From NCBI GenBank assembly GCA_963838375.1, contig CAWIQY010000015.1, positions 248,001-312,000 of the forward strand: a stretch of DNA of 64,000 nt, given 5' to 3'. Position numbers and translations under genes: made by a program. The DNA is from DVED01 sp963838375. Lineage in GTDB: Bacteria; Cyanobacteriota; Cyanobacteriia; Cyanobacteriales; Geitlerinemataceae. Shown here in pieces: positions 35,350 through 45,375 of this stretch. Under the pieces are notes generated by a model that made no database searches, had not been told where the DNA came from, and saw nothing but the letters and a program-made list of their open reading frames with translations. Numbering within the stretch: position 1 is the stretch's first letter; the number at the start of each line of letters is the position of its first letter.

Positions 35350-36972
35350 TCAAAATAAATCCGTCTCCGCTTCCACTTCATCCTCGAAATCAAATTCCAC
35401 ATCATCAGGATTATCAGTTTCCGGTAAAGAAACATCCGCAATTGGATGACTCGGTTGTCCGGGAATTGCCTCGAGAATGGCGTCCAAAACTTTGTTAACC
35501 GGAATAATCTCCAAACCCAAATCTGGAGGATTTTGACCGTGGGGAATAATGGCGCGTTTGAACCCCAATTTCGCCGCTTCTCGCAAGCGTAATTCTAATT
35601 GAGACACTTGGCGTACTTGTCCGCACAACCCCACCTCTCCAATCAAAACCGTGTGAGGATCGACAATTCGATCGCGAAATCCAGCCACAACCGCCACAGC
35701 AATTCCCAAATCCGCAGCCGGTTCCTCCACCTTAATTCCCCCAACCGAGGCTAAATACGTATCCAACTTCGACAGCGGAACTCCCACCCGTTTTTCCAAC
35801 ACCGCCAAAATTTGTTGCAGTCGGTTGCTATCCACCCCCGTTGCCGAACGCCTCGGAGACCCGAAACTCGCCGGACTCACCAACGCCTGCAACTCCACCA
35901 CTAACGGTCTTGTCCCTTCACAAGCAACGATCGTCGCCGTCCCGGCAACGGACTCTTCCCGATTTCCCAAAAACAACTCCGACGGGTTGGAAACCTCCCG
36001 CAATCCGTGAGCAACCATCTCAAATACGCCGATTTCATGAGTAGCGCCGAAGCGATTTTTCATCGATCGTAACAGACGGTGACTGGCAAACCGATCGCCC
36101 TCAAAAAATAATACCGTATCTACCAAATGTTCCAATACCCGCGGTCCGGCAATCGCTCCTTCTTTGGTCACGTGTCCGACAATCAACAGCGTAATATTTT
36201 CTCGTTTTGCCACCTGCATCAGCGCCGACGTGCATTCGCGCACCTGTGCCACCGAACCCGGCGCGGAAGTCAACGAAGAGAAGTAAATCGTTTGGATACT
36301 GTCGATAATCGCCAAATCGGGTTTGAGCGATTCCAACTCTCGCAAAATAATCTCTAAATCCGTTTCCGGCAGCAAGTAAAAGTTAGGCGAAGACTCACCC
36401 GCGACAGAGGAAGAACCCAAAACTTCTGTCTGTGATTCTGTCCGATTCGACGGTGTATTGCTAACGGTTACTTCTTCCTCTGAATCTAGGGTTTCCAAAC
36501 CGCGTAGCAGCCGCTGAGCACGGAGTTTGATTTGTTGTCCCGACTCCTCCGCCGACACGTACAGCACGCGATTTTGACGAGAAAAGAGATTAGCCACCTG
36601 AAGCAACAGCGTGGATTTCCCAATCCCCGGTTCCCCACCAATCAACACCAGAGAACCCGGCACAATTCCCCCCCCTAAAACTCGATCGAGTTCCCCATAT
36701 CCCGACGTACATCGATCGACTGCGGCGTCCGCAATTTGAGATAATAGAATAGCCGCTCGCGGTTGACCGTCAGATTTATCCACTGTCACCCCTGCGTGCG
36801 AGCCTCGATTCCAAGCGACAGCACTCAGCGCGGCGGGTCTGGACGCCAAAGCGGTCGGTTCCTCGGCTTCCACCAGAGAATTCCAAGCTTCGCAGTTGGT
36901 ACACTTGCCAAAGTATTGAGAAAACTCGGCAGCGCACTCGTTGCAGACGTAGTAGGTTCGAGGCTTAGACAT
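35350..36972 (-). CDS. radA: DNA repair protein RadA (Sms)
   Basis: A 540-residue RecA-like helicase for branch migration in recombination. It has an N-terminal zinc finger (CNEC at 10-13, CTNC at 24-27), Walker A GGEPGIGKST, Walker B LAIIDSIQT, the RadA motif KNRFGATHE and a C-terminal Lon-like domain (SVGGIKVEEPAADLGIAVAV). There is a cyanobacterial insertion of about 45 residues after Walker A (EEEVTVSNTPSNRTESQTEV region) and an acidic tail. Confidence 0.95.
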   Translation of the reverse strand: MSKPRTYYVCNECAAEFSQYFGKCTNCEAWNSLVEAEEPTALASRPAALSAVAWNRGSHAGVTVDKSDGQPRAAILLSQIADAAVDRCTSGYGELDRVLGGGIVPGSLVLIGGEPGIGKSTLLLQVANLFSRQNRVLYVSAEESGQQIKLRAQRLLRGLETLDSEEEVTVSNTPSNRTESQTEVLGSSSVAGESSPNFYLLPETDLEIILRELESLKPDLAIIDSIQTIYFSSLTSAPGSVAQVRECTSALMQVAKRENITLLIVGHVTKEGAIAGPRVLEHLVDTVLFFEGDRFASHRLLRSMKNRFGATHEIGVFEMVAHGLREVSNPSELFLGNREESVAGTATIVACEGTRPLVVELQALVSPASFGSPRRSATGVDSNRLQQILAVLEKRVGVPLSKLDTYLASVGGIKVEEPAADLGIAVAVVAGFRDRIVDPHTVLIGEVGLCGQVRQVSQLELRLREAAKLGFKRAIIPHGQNPPDLGLEIIPVNKVLDAILEAIPGQPSHPIADVSLPETDNPDDVEFDFEDEVEAETDLF

Positions 36973-37292
36973 GGTGGGTTATGGATTATGGGTTAAGAGT
37001 TGTGGGGTATATTAAGTCCGATCGTCGAAACGCACCGTTACTGTGAGTGGCTACTCCCTCTCACTCCCCCCGCTCGGGTCACTTTGTGTCTATCGCTCCT
37101 CTACCTTCTACCTTAAATCACCAGTCTGTTCAAAATCGCCAGTCGCGCGCGATCGGTTGCAAATCTTAAACAAGTCTGAAATCTAAGACTGATAAGGCTT
37201 TAGCTCTGACGATCGCTATTGAATGGGGTACGATTTAAAGGTAAGGTAACAAAAACTATATACTCTAATTCTCGTTTGAGGGGCATTAAAAA
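36973..37292. other. Promoter region between divergent radA and rpaB
   Basis: 320 bp with no gene. I looked for an HLR1 motif (pairs of TTACA) near rpaB and saw no convincing copy. GGTAAGGTAACAAAAACTAT lies 50 bp before rpaB and may hold its -10 region. Confidence 0.4.
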
Positions 37293-38033
37293 TTGGAAAA
37301 TCACAAAGAAAAAATACTGGTTGTTGATGATGAAGCCAGTATTCGCCGGATTTTAGAAACTCGCTTAGCTATGATCGGCTACGATGTGGTCACGGCTGCC
37401 GATGGAGAAGAGGCGCTAGATACCTTCCGCAACGCAGAGCCCGATTTGGTGGTTTTGGACGTGATGATGCCGAAGTTAGACGGCTACGGAGTCTGTCAAG
37501 AACTGCGAAAAGAATCGGATGTCCCAATTATTATGCTAACCGCGCTGGGAGATGTTGCCGATCGCATTACCGGATTAGAATTGGGTGCGGATGATTATGT
37601 CGTCAAACCTTTTTCCCCCAAAGAGTTAGAAGCTCGCATTCGATCGGTATTGCGTCGGGTAGACAAAAACGGCACTTCTGGAATTCCCAGTTCTGGCGTG
37701 ATTCAGGTCACAAACCTGCGAATTGATACTAACAAGCGACAAGTTTATAAAGGAGATGAACGCATTCGGCTGACTGGGATGGAATTTAGTTTACTAGAAC
37801 TGTTGGTGAGTCGATCGGGCGAACCTTTTTCTCGATCGGAAATCTTACAAGAAGTTTGGGGATATACCCCAGAGCGCCACGTCGATACACGAGTGGTAGA
37901 CGTGCATATTTCCCGACTGCGAGCCAAACTAGAAGAAGACCCCAGCAATCCCGAGCTCATTTTAACAGCTAGGGGAACTGGATATTTATTCCAGCGCATT
38001 GTCGAACCGGGCGAAGAAGGCAAGCATGGTTAA
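37293..38033 (+). CDS. rpaB: Response regulator RpaB
   Basis: A 246-residue OmpR-type regulator beginning ENHKEKILVVDDEASIRRI, with phospho-acceptor Asp56 (LVVLDVMMPKLDGYGVCQE), DDYVVKPFSPKELEARIRS and a C-terminal winged helix (EVWGYTPERHVDTRVVDVHI). The sequence is nearly invariant among cyanobacterial RpaB, the essential regulator of high-light genes through HLR1 sites. The start codon is TTG. Its kinase NblS is not in the window. Confidence 0.95.
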   Translation: MENHKEKILVVDDEASIRRILETRLAMIGYDVVTAADGEEALDTFRNAEPDLVVLDVMMPKLDGYGVCQELRKESDVPIIMLTALGDVADRITGLELGADDYVVKPFSPKELEARIRSVLRRVDKNGTSGIPSSGVIQVTNLRIDTNKRQVYKGDERIRLTGMEFSLLELLVSRSGEPFSRSEILQEVWGYTPERHVDTRVVDVHISRLRAKLEEDPSNPELILTARGTGYLFQRIVEPGEEGKHG

Positions 38034-38259
38034 TGTTTAGAGTCTAAGAGATGCTTTGAAAAAGGGTCTAAGATCTTTCCGAAGGTGCAAGATTCAACTT
38101 TAGATGGGTTAGAGCGTATAGGGTGTATCGACTAGAGAATTCATGGAAAAAATATCGTTCAAACTTCGATCGATTTTGTTTTTAAAAACATCTGTCAAAC
38201 AACTGTAAAGATCGTACTTTGCCCTTCAAATCCTTCTCAAAATTCCAACAGTAATGCTT

Positions 38260-38907
38260 ATGGCTCAGTCAGATTCTAATACCGTTTTACGGCGATTACC
38301 TATTGTTGTGGGGGCTATAGGTGGAACGCTCTTATTTGTTAATCGTCTGCTCACCCCCCAGCTTACCGAGTCTCAAACCCGATCGGATGTGTTGGGGGCA
38401 ATTATCAGTGCTGTTCTAATTTTAACGGGTCTATTGTGGCAACAAATTCAACCCAAACCACCGGATACAGTAGAGTTAAAAGGTGAAAAAGGGTTTGAAT
38501 TAGCAGAGGACTTACCAGATACAATCAAAACAGAATTGGCTTGGGCAACTCATTTATTGCTCACCAATACTGTTACGAAATCTATTGTTATCTGGTACAA
38601 AGGAAAAGTCCTGTTGCGACGGGGAGTTTTGGGAGAAAAGTCTCAAGTTCAACCCGGAGCGATCGTCGATCGAGTTTTAGACAAACAAAAGCCTGTTTAT
38701 TTAGTCAATCTCGCACTCTATCCCGGACGAATTGAATTTGACTATCTTCCCGAAAATACCCAAGGCTTAATTTGTCAGCCGATCGGCAATAAAGGTGTTC
38801 TGATTGTGGGTGCAAATGCCCCCAGAAGCTACACCAAACAAGATGAGGTTTGGATCGAAGGACTGGCTGACAAAATGGCAGAAACACTGTCTCAATACGA
38901 AATATAA
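38260..38907 (+). CDS. Cofactor assembly of complex C subunit B (CCB-type, DUF2930)
   Basis: 215 residues: two N-terminal helices (LPIVVGAIGGTLLFVNRLL; VLGAIISAVLILTGLLWQQI) then a GAF-like soluble domain (KSIVIWYKGKVLLRRGVLG, GLICQPIGNKGVLIVGANAP, WIEGLADKMAETL). This is the layout of CCB2/CCB4 relatives, which help attach haem c(i) to cytochrome b6. An in-frame ATG at 38254 also exists. It is 220 bp after rpaB. Confidence 0.78.
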   Translation: MAQSDSNTVLRRLPIVVGAIGGTLLFVNRLLTPQLTESQTRSDVLGAIISAVLILTGLLWQQIQPKPPDTVELKGEKGFELAEDLPDTIKTELAWATHLLLTNTVTKSIVIWYKGKVLLRRGVLGEKSQVQPGAIVDRVLDKQKPVYLVNLALYPGRIEFDYLPENTQGLICQPIGNKGVLIVGANAPRSYTKQDEVWIEGLADKMAETLSQYEI

Positions 38908-39278
38908 GTTACAGCTTGTCAATCGCTGTAGATTTTTATAATTTTTTCAATGCTATCTGCTGTCAAAATATTGACAAAAATATAACTTTTTTTCTTTTTT
39001 TTCTCTGTTTTGAGATACACTAAATAGATAGTAGTTTTTTTACGATTGAGTAACGAACCTAGTATATTTACCGATCGAGGGGTTCGGATCTCTACGTATT
39101 TTTAGCGATGTTAAACTAACTCGCTTTAGTTGAAACTCAAAATTATAAAGTCCGGTTAAAATAAAATATCAAGAGCTTCCAATATTCGGCAGACCAGCGA
39201 TCGCATTCAATTTGCCAAGTGGCGACAAGTAGCGATCGTTGAAAAATAGCGAACTAATATTAAAGAGGAAATCCAGAT
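38908..39278. other. AT-rich intergenic leader of the second RTX gene
   Basis: 370 bp with long T runs (TTTTTTTCTTTTTTTTCTC at about 38987) and no gene. AGAGGAAATCC just before 39279 is the ribosome-binding site of the next gene. Confidence 0.5.
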
Positions 39279-41619
39279 ATGGTAGATCTATTCGGCTCAG
39301 ATAACAACGATATTCTGACTGGAACTCTTGGAGATAACTTCGCCATCGCTTTAGCCGGAGACGATAGCATTTCCGGACTCTCTGGAAACGATCTCATGTT
39401 TGGAAATGTCGGTGCCGATTTTATTGCCGGAAATGCTGGCGGAGATGTTCTGTTCGGCGGTCGAGGCGACGATGATGTCCGAGGCGGACAAGGGAACGAT
39501 CTGCTGTTTGGTGACTTCGGAAACGACACGGTTTATGGCGATCTCGGAGACGACACGGTGCTCGGCGGTTCTCTATTAACTTCGATCGTACCCGAAGATG
39601 ATAACGATGTGCTTCTAGGTGGCGATGGAAACGATGTCATTAACGGAAATGCCGGAACCGACACCGTTGATGGTGGTACGGGAGACGATACCTTAAACGG
39701 CGGTCAAGGTAGCGATGTACTGCTTGGCGGTACAGGAAACGATCGACTCGACGGAGATTTGGGAGCAGATTCACTCACCGGAGGCGACGGCAGCGATACC
39801 TTCATTCTCGACCCCACCACTGGAGGTGCAATCCTGGCGGATGCCGATATTGTTACCGATTTTACTAAAGGTCAAGATCGGTTGGAATTCACCGGGAATT
39901 TGACCTTTGATAACATTACTCTAACCCTACAAGACGGAAATACGATCGTCCAAGATCCACAAACCGGACAGTTTTTAGCCGTCATACAGGGTGTGACAAA
40001 CTTAGATCGATCGGACTTTACAGACGCTACACTCGATCCCACTCCCACGCCAGAACCGACACCAGAACCGACGCCAGAACCCACACCGGGAACCGATCCC
40101 AATCCCACGCCAGAACCGACACCAGAACCGACGCCAGAACCCACACCGGGAACCGATCCCAATCCCACGCCAGAACCCACGCCAGAACCGACACCAGGAA
40201 CCGATCCCACTCCTACCACTCCCACCTACAACTTTAGTACCGCAACCTTCAGCGCCAACGAAGGCAGCGCCAATAACACCTCCAGTGTCGTTACAGTCAA
40301 TCGTACGGGAGATACAAGCAGTGCGGAAGATGTAACCATTTCCCTCGCCGCCGGAACCGCAACCGCAGGCACAGATTTCACCGCCGGCCCGTTACCGTGA
40401 GTTTCGCTGCTGGAGAGATGAGTAAAGCCGTTGCGATCGACATTCTCGGTGATAATGATATTATCGAAGCCGACGAAACGATCGCCCTCTCCTTGGGAGG
40501 CTTCAGCAACGGTGGCGCAGCCGGAACCACCAGTACGGCAACTTTAACCATTACCAACGATGACGGCATTGTCACCAATACCAACGATACCGGTGATGGT
40601 TCCCTACGTCAGGCGATAATTGCTGCGAATAATGTCAATTCGATCGCAAGTCCGACGATTACCTTGGATGGCGCATCGGGAACGATTACGCTAGCAAGCG
40701 CCTTGCCAGATATTACCCGAGATCTGACGATCGACGGTCCAGGATCGGGAAATCTAACCATAAGTGGTAACAATAGCGTGCGAGTCTTTAGCGTCATGAC
40801 TGGCATTAATGCAACATTTGAAGGGTTAACAATTTCCAACGGCACAGCCAACCAAGGCGGAGGTATCTTCAATGATGGAGGAATTGTCACCGTCGAAAAT
40901 GCTGTTCTTTCCAACAACACAGCCACCACTTTCAACGCCGTCAGCCAAATTATTGGCGGCGCGGGGATTGCCAGCCGAAATGGTGATTTGACAGTTACCA
41001 ATACCCAAATTACCGGATCGTTGGGTGGTGCTAGTGGTCAGGGAATCTCATTTGCCGTTTCCACAGGAACTCACAGTCTCACCGTAACAGATAGCACACT
41101 CTCTGGCGGGAAGAACGATGCAATTTTGCTTGGCTTATCCGGGGCATCCACAACGACAGTATCCATTACGGGTAATACAATTAGTGGTAATGGTCAAGCG
41201 AACCTGTAGGCGACGGCATTGGTATTGGTTTTGTCGGTCCCATCCTCATTGCGCTACCAGGGACTCCCACTGCTACGCTATCGATTACAGGAAATACGAT
41301 CGAAAATAACTTCGATGAAGGCATCGACATTCGTTTTGGAACGGATTCATTCTCAACGGCTGCTAACGTAACTACCGCAACAATCTCTGGCAACACCCTA
41401 AATCGTAACGGTCAGAATGGCATTGAAATCAAGAGCGATAATGCCGGAAATACTTTTACAAGTACCTTCACGATTTCCGGTAACACGGGTGATGAGAATA
41501 TCTTGGTAGACAATTCTGCGGGAAATGGAACTGTGACCATTACCGGTTTTACTACCGCAGACAATTTAGCAAACCCTGATAACACCCTCGCTGGAGGTGC
41601 TGTTGTGACGTTAACTTAA
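39279..41619 (+). CDS. RTX / Calx-beta / beta-helix surface protein, two frame breaks
   Basis: Joined, about 780 residues. Order: RTX repeats (residues 1-190, GGRGDDDVRGG, GGDGNDVINGN), a DUF-like end ITDFTKGQDRLEF-type segment, a 20-residue Pro/Thr/Glu repeat linker, a Calx-beta domain (FSTATFSANEGSANNTSSVV, DNDIIEADETIALSLGGF), then a CSLREA-like GDGSLRQAIIAAN block and a right-handed beta-helix (ITISGNTLNRNGQNGIEIK-type repeats). One missing base near 40391 (VTVSFAAGE follows) and one near 41203 break the frame. It resembles secreted cyanobacterial adhesion or motility proteins. Confidence 0.82.
40043..40208 (+). repeat. 60-bp coding tandem repeat (PTPEPTPEP linker)
   Basis: Two full 60-bp units and a shortened third encode PTPEPTPEPTPEPTPGTDPN. 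It forms a flexible spacer between the RTX and Calx-beta parts. Confidence 0.85.
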
Positions 41620-41628
41620 CATTTTCCC

Positions 41629-41664
41629 AAAAAACGATCGATCTGGCCAGATCGATCGTTTTTT
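41629..41664 (+). terminator. 36-bp perfect palindrome terminator
   Basis: AAAAAACGATCGATCTGG is followed at once by its exact complement, ending in six T. It begins 10 bp after the stop of the RTX/Calx-beta gene, confirming that the repaired reading frame ends at 41619. Confidence 0.88.
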
Positions 41665-41670
41665 CTATAA

Positions 41671-41828
41671 GACTTACACAAAACCCATGTATGTAGTCTG
41701 TAGGGTGTGAAGCGCGAGCGCGTAACGCACCAAAGCCACTTACACAAAGTCAATGTATGTAGTCTGTAGGGTGTGTTAGCGCAGCGTAACGCACCAAAGC
41801 CACCATCAGTAGCATAACTGTGTAAGTC
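41671..41828. mobile_element. MITE-like element with GACTTACACA ends and an internal duplication
   Basis: GACTTACACA (41671-41680) and TGTGTAAGTC (41819-41828) are inverted ends. Inside, ATGTATGTAGTCTGTAGGGT to GTAACGCACCAAAGCCAC occurs twice in tandem. The core is that of the elements at 8826 and 14282. It has no coding capacity. Confidence 0.6.
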
Positions 41829-41869
41829 CCGTTATCGCTGAGCGCATAGCAAGCCCGGACAGATTCTGG

Positions 41870-41936
41870 TAGGGGCGAAACATTTGCCGGAAAATTCCCT
41901 AGACAAACCGATAAAATTCATGCAAATGCTTCGCCC
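41870..41936. repeat. Dispersed palindromic repeat, copy B
   Basis: TAGGGGCGAAACATTTGCC opens it and GCAAATGCTTCGCCC closes it. The middle ACAAACCGATAAAATT is shared, inverted, with copy C at 57755-57816. Flanks (CATAGCA, GATTCTGGTAGGGGC) also match, so about 90 bp are shared. It lies just past the stop of the SLH gene. Confidence 0.65.
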
Positions 41937-41943
41937 ACGCCGA

Positions 41944-43208
41944 CTAGTCCGCCTGGACACACTTAATCGCCCGCAATGTCGCCGCCGCCGCGTAGTTCCG
42001 CAACGCTGGAGCATCGGGTTCAAACCGAGTTCCCGTTTCATTAATCGGAGAAGCCACTCCGCAATACCCAGACATTTGGCTCACCAGAGAACTCGCCCAA
42101 TGGCTAGAAGTATCCGAGAAAGCCAGAGGTAGTTGTTTTTGATCCAGGGTGGCTCGAATCCTCGCAGCGATTCACCGTATTCCGACGCACGGCGCAACAC
42201 CGCCATCATTTCAGCGCGGGTAACGGGTTGAGCGGGACGGAACGTTCCATCGGGATAGCCGCTGACAATGTTATTTTGCCGTGCCCAGAGAATTTTGGCT
42301 GCACTCCAGCGAGTCAAATCTACATCTTTGTAGGGACGGGTGGTGACGCTTGTGGGAACATTTAAATTCGCATTGGGTAGAGTTCTGATGGACTCTAAGA
42401 CCATCGAAACCAGTTGCTCCCGAGTCAAAGCCACTCGAGGACGGAAAGTGTTGTCTTCCGCAAATCCCGAGATAAACCCAATCTTCACGGCTTCGTCAAT
42501 ATCGGCTGCGTAGATATCGCCGCGAATGTCAGAGAAGGAGGGTACGGTAGTGCCGCCACCAGTATTGCCGCCGCCGGTATTGCCACCACCAGTATTGCCA
42601 CCACCAGTATTGCCGCCGCCTGTACCGATGTCGCCAGAAGTTAGTTGGCTCAAAGTCAAGTCATTGGCGAGGTAAACATGACCCAGGGTGCGTCCTTGAT
42701 AGCTTCGTTTAGCAAAGCGCCATCCCGGATTGAGGACGACTTTAGCAAACCCCGATGTCGTGCCTTGGACTTTACCGATTTCTAAGGCGGTTCCTTGCCG
42801 GAAGGGAACGCCTGTCAGAATCATATCGCCATCTCGCTTAAGAATTCTCAGGCTATATTTCAATCCGACATCTTCACCACCGACGCGAATCGAGTAACCG
42901 TTGCTATCGGTACTGCGCCCACAAATACCGCTAAAATCAAAGCTTAATAGTAGGGGGTCAACGATGGTGGGTTGAGAACCGCTTTCGCTCCAGCAGGCAC
43001 GGCTACTGGAAATTTGCTCGACAATTAGTAGTTGGTGATTTCCGGTTTGTCCCACCGGAGAGGCAACCGCGATAAACTTGTTTTGATCGACTTCAATCTG
43101 ATCGAATGTGCTGGCAGATGCAGGAGTGACCGTGGCGAACGTAGAGAGAACGGCAGTAGCCAGTGCTGCAATTCGGAGTTGTAAGGATTTGTGTAGTGAA
43201 GTTTTCAT
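41944..43208 (-). CDS. DUF3747 / S-layer-homology (SLH) domain protein, one frame break
   Basis: Joined, about 420 residues. It has a signal peptide (LRIAALATAVLSTFATVTPA), a DUF3747 domain (FDQIEVDQNKFIAVASPVG to GRTLGHVYLANDLTL), a GGGNT repeat hinge, then SLH modules (AVKIGFISGFAEDNTFRP; ILWARQNNIVSGYPDGTFRP). One missing base near 42165 diverts the frame. In the other frame a third SLH module follows (LAFSDTSSHWASSLVSQMSG to NYAAAATLRAIKCVQAD, stop at 41944). SLH proteins bind peptidoglycan-linked polymers or anchor the outer membrane. Confidence 0.85.
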
Positions 43209-43401
43209 AGTGTCTTGAACTGTTAGACGAATTCCTTTGATACCCTTCTATTTTGATGAGAAGTCGCTTAAATGATTATGCCAGGTCGTTCTAGTTTTTC
43301 AACTGTCCACTGTATATTGTGACAGCAAAGATAGTGGCTCAAGGTCGGGAACAATTGGGAATTGGGTACAGGGAACAGTTATTCACCACTAACTATTAAT
43401 T

Positions 43402-43671
43402 ATGTCGAATTCTGCTATGACCGTTACTGTTACTGTCAAATTCTTCGCGGCTTATCAAGAGGCTTACGGTGTATCCGAGGCGAGTTGGGAATTTCCCGAG
43501 GGGACGCCGACGATCGAAATTCTCCATCGATGCCTTGCCGAACACCCACAACTGGCACAGTGGCGCGATCTCACTCGGTTTGGCGTCAATCTACAATTTG
43601 TGACAGCCGATACGGTGCTGCATGATGGCGATGAGGTGGTGTTGATTCCTCCCGTCAGTGGAGGAGCTTAA
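43402..43671 (+). CDS. MoaD/ThiS-family sulfur carrier with C-terminal Gly-Gly-Ala
   Basis: A beta-grasp protein of 84-89 residues (VTVKFFAAYQEAYGVSEASW, VLHDGDEVVLIPPVSGGA). MoaD delivers sulfur for molybdopterin as a Gly-Gly thiocarboxylate. Here the stop follows GGA, so one Ala caps the Gly-Gly unless it is removed. ATG 43417 (MTVTVTVKFF) is an alternative start. It precedes threonine synthase on the same strand, about 270 bp away. Confidence 0.85.
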   Translation: MSNSAMTVTVTVKFFAAYQEAYGVSEASWEFPEGTPTIEILHRCLAEHPQLAQWRDLTRFGVNLQFVTADTVLHDGDEVVLIPPVSGGA

Positions 43672-43845
43672 GAAGGAGTTCAGAAGTTCAGGAGTTCAGA
43701 AGTTCAGAATCTCCCCGTCTCCCCATCTCCTAATCCGCCTGGGAGCTTGTACCCTTCGTTTTTTTGTCACGTTAAGAATTAAGAAGTCGATCGGGCAAGT
43801 GAAAGCTAAAAGTCGATCGAAGCCTGGTTTTTCAGGTGTTCGCTT

Positions 43846-43872
43846 TAATCCCGACTAAAAAAGTCGGGATTA
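43846..43872 (+). terminator. Hairpin in the leader of threonine synthase
   Basis: TAATCCCGACT and AGTCGGGATTA pair over 11 bp around AAAAA, 66 bp upstream of the thrC start. It has no T-tract on the plus strand. It could end the MoaD-like transcript or be a dispersed hairpin. Its core resembles the stems at 22861 and 32127. Confidence 0.5.
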
Positions 43873-43937
43873 GTTGTGCAGAGTTGACACCCATGCTACT
43901 ATTGTTAGCCATATTGACCGACACGGAGTACGAAGCG

Positions 43938-45245
43938 ATGACAACCCAGACCCTGGCAGCCAAAACCCACCACCACGGTGCTGCGTTTACCAAATTGAAG
44001 TGTAAAGAATGCGGTGCGGAGTACGAACTCCAAGCCAAACACGTTTGCGATTTGTGCTTCGGTCCGGTGGAAGTCACCTACGACTACGATTTTCTGCGCG
44101 AAACTGTGACGCGGGAAACCATCGCCGCCGGTCCTAACTCCATCTGGCGCTATCGTCCCTTCCTCCCCGTCGCCACAGACAACCCCATCGATGTGGGAAC
44201 CGGAATGACCCCGCTGGTGGAAGCCCGTCGCCTTGCCAGACGATTGGGATTGAAAAAACTGTATATTAAAAACGATGCGGTCAATATGCCCACCCTGAGT
44301 TTCAAAGATCGGGTGGTTTCCGTCGCCTTGACTCGTGCTCAGGAACTGGGTTTCAGCACCGTTTCTTGTGCCAGCACCGGCAACTTAGCCAACTCTACAG
44401 CCGCGATCGCCGCCCATGCTGGGTTAGAATGCTACGTATTCATCCCCGCCGACCTAGAAGCAGGTAAAGTCCTGGGAACCCTGATCTACAATCCCACCGT
44501 CATGGCGGTCAAAGGCAACTACGATCAAGTTAATCGTCTCTGCTCCGAAGTCGCCAACACACACGGCTGGGGATTTGTCAACATCAACCTGCGTCCTTAC
44601 TACTCCGAAGGATCGAAAACTTTAGGATACGAAGTTGCCGAACAACTCGGCTGGAAGCTTCCCGACCACATCGTCGCACCCTTGGCATCGGGATCTCTGT
44701 TCACCAAGATTTACAAAGGCTTCCAAGAATTTATCAAAGTCGGTCTGGTGGACGACAAACAGGTCCGCTTCAGCGGCGCACAAGCCGAAGGTTGCTCCCC
44801 CATCGCTCAAGCCTTCCGGGAAGGTCGCGATTTCGTCACCCCCGTCAAACCCAACACCATCGCCAAATCGATCGCCATCGGCAACCCCGCAGACGGAATG
44901 TACGCGCTAGATGTGGCGAATAAGACCAACGGCAATATCGAGTCAGTCAACGATCGTGAAATCATCGAAGGCATCAAACTGCTGGCTGAAACCGAAGGCA
45001 TCTTCACCGAAACCGCTGGCGGAACCACCATCGCCGTCCTCAAAAAACTGGTAGAAGCGGGTAAAATAGACCCCGAAGAAACCACCGTCGTCTACATCAC
45101 CGGAAACGGCTTGAAAACCCAAGAAGCCGTTCAAGGCGAAATCGGCGAACCTCTGACCATTGAACCCAAACTGGATGCCTTCGAGCGGGCGCTAGAGCGG
45201 TCTCGTACCCTCGATCGTCTGGAATGGCAGCAAGTTTTAGTGTAG
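43938..45245 (+). CDS. thrC: Threonine synthase
   Basis: A 435-residue PLP enzyme converting O-phosphohomoserine to threonine. An N-terminal zinc-ribbon-like segment (KCKECGAEYELQ, CDLCFG) precedes the fold-type II core. The PLP lysine is in PTLSFKDRVVSVAL, with substrate/phosphate loops CASTGNLANSTAAIAAHAG and ETAGGTTIAVLKKL. ATG 43938 (MTTQTLAAKTHHHG) is chosen because the upstream extension crosses a hairpin. It is flanked by two ubiquitin-like sulfur-carrier genes. Confidence 0.93.
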   Translation: MTTQTLAAKTHHHGAAFTKLKCKECGAEYELQAKHVCDLCFGPVEVTYDYDFLRETVTRETIAAGPNSIWRYRPFLPVATDNPIDVGTGMTPLVEARRLARRLGLKKLYIKNDAVNMPTLSFKDRVVSVALTRAQELGFSTVSCASTGNLANSTAAIAAHAGLECYVFIPADLEAGKVLGTLIYNPTVMAVKGNYDQVNRLCSEVANTHGWGFVNINLRPYYSEGSKTLGYEVAEQLGWKLPDHIVAPLASGSLFTKIYKGFQEFIKVGLVDDKQVRFSGAQAEGCSPIAQAFREGRDFVTPVKPNTIAKSIAIGNPADGMYALDVANKTNGNIESVNDREIIEGIKLLAETEGIFTETAGGTTIAVLKKLVEAGKIDPEETTVVYITGNGLKTQEAVQGEIGEPLTIEPKLDAFERALERSRTLDRLEWQQVLV

Positions 45246-45289
45246 TCATTGGTCATTAGTCATTAGTCATTTGGGATTGGTGAGTGGGT

Positions 45290-45370
45290 CATTACCAATT
45301 ACCAATCACCAATTACCAATCACCAATCACCAATCACCAATTACCCATTACCAATTACCCATTACCCAAA
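45290..45370 (+). repeat. Heptamer tandem repeat (ACCAATT/ACCAATC)
   Basis: About eleven imperfect 7-bp units fill the space between thrC and the following small carrier gene, ending just before its start. Same family as 6557-6590. Confidence 0.85.
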
Positions 45371-45375
45371 AACGA

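Noticed and set aside
36973..37292. HLR1 site for RpaB autoregulation
   Set aside because: No pair of TTACA-like repeats at the required spacing was found.
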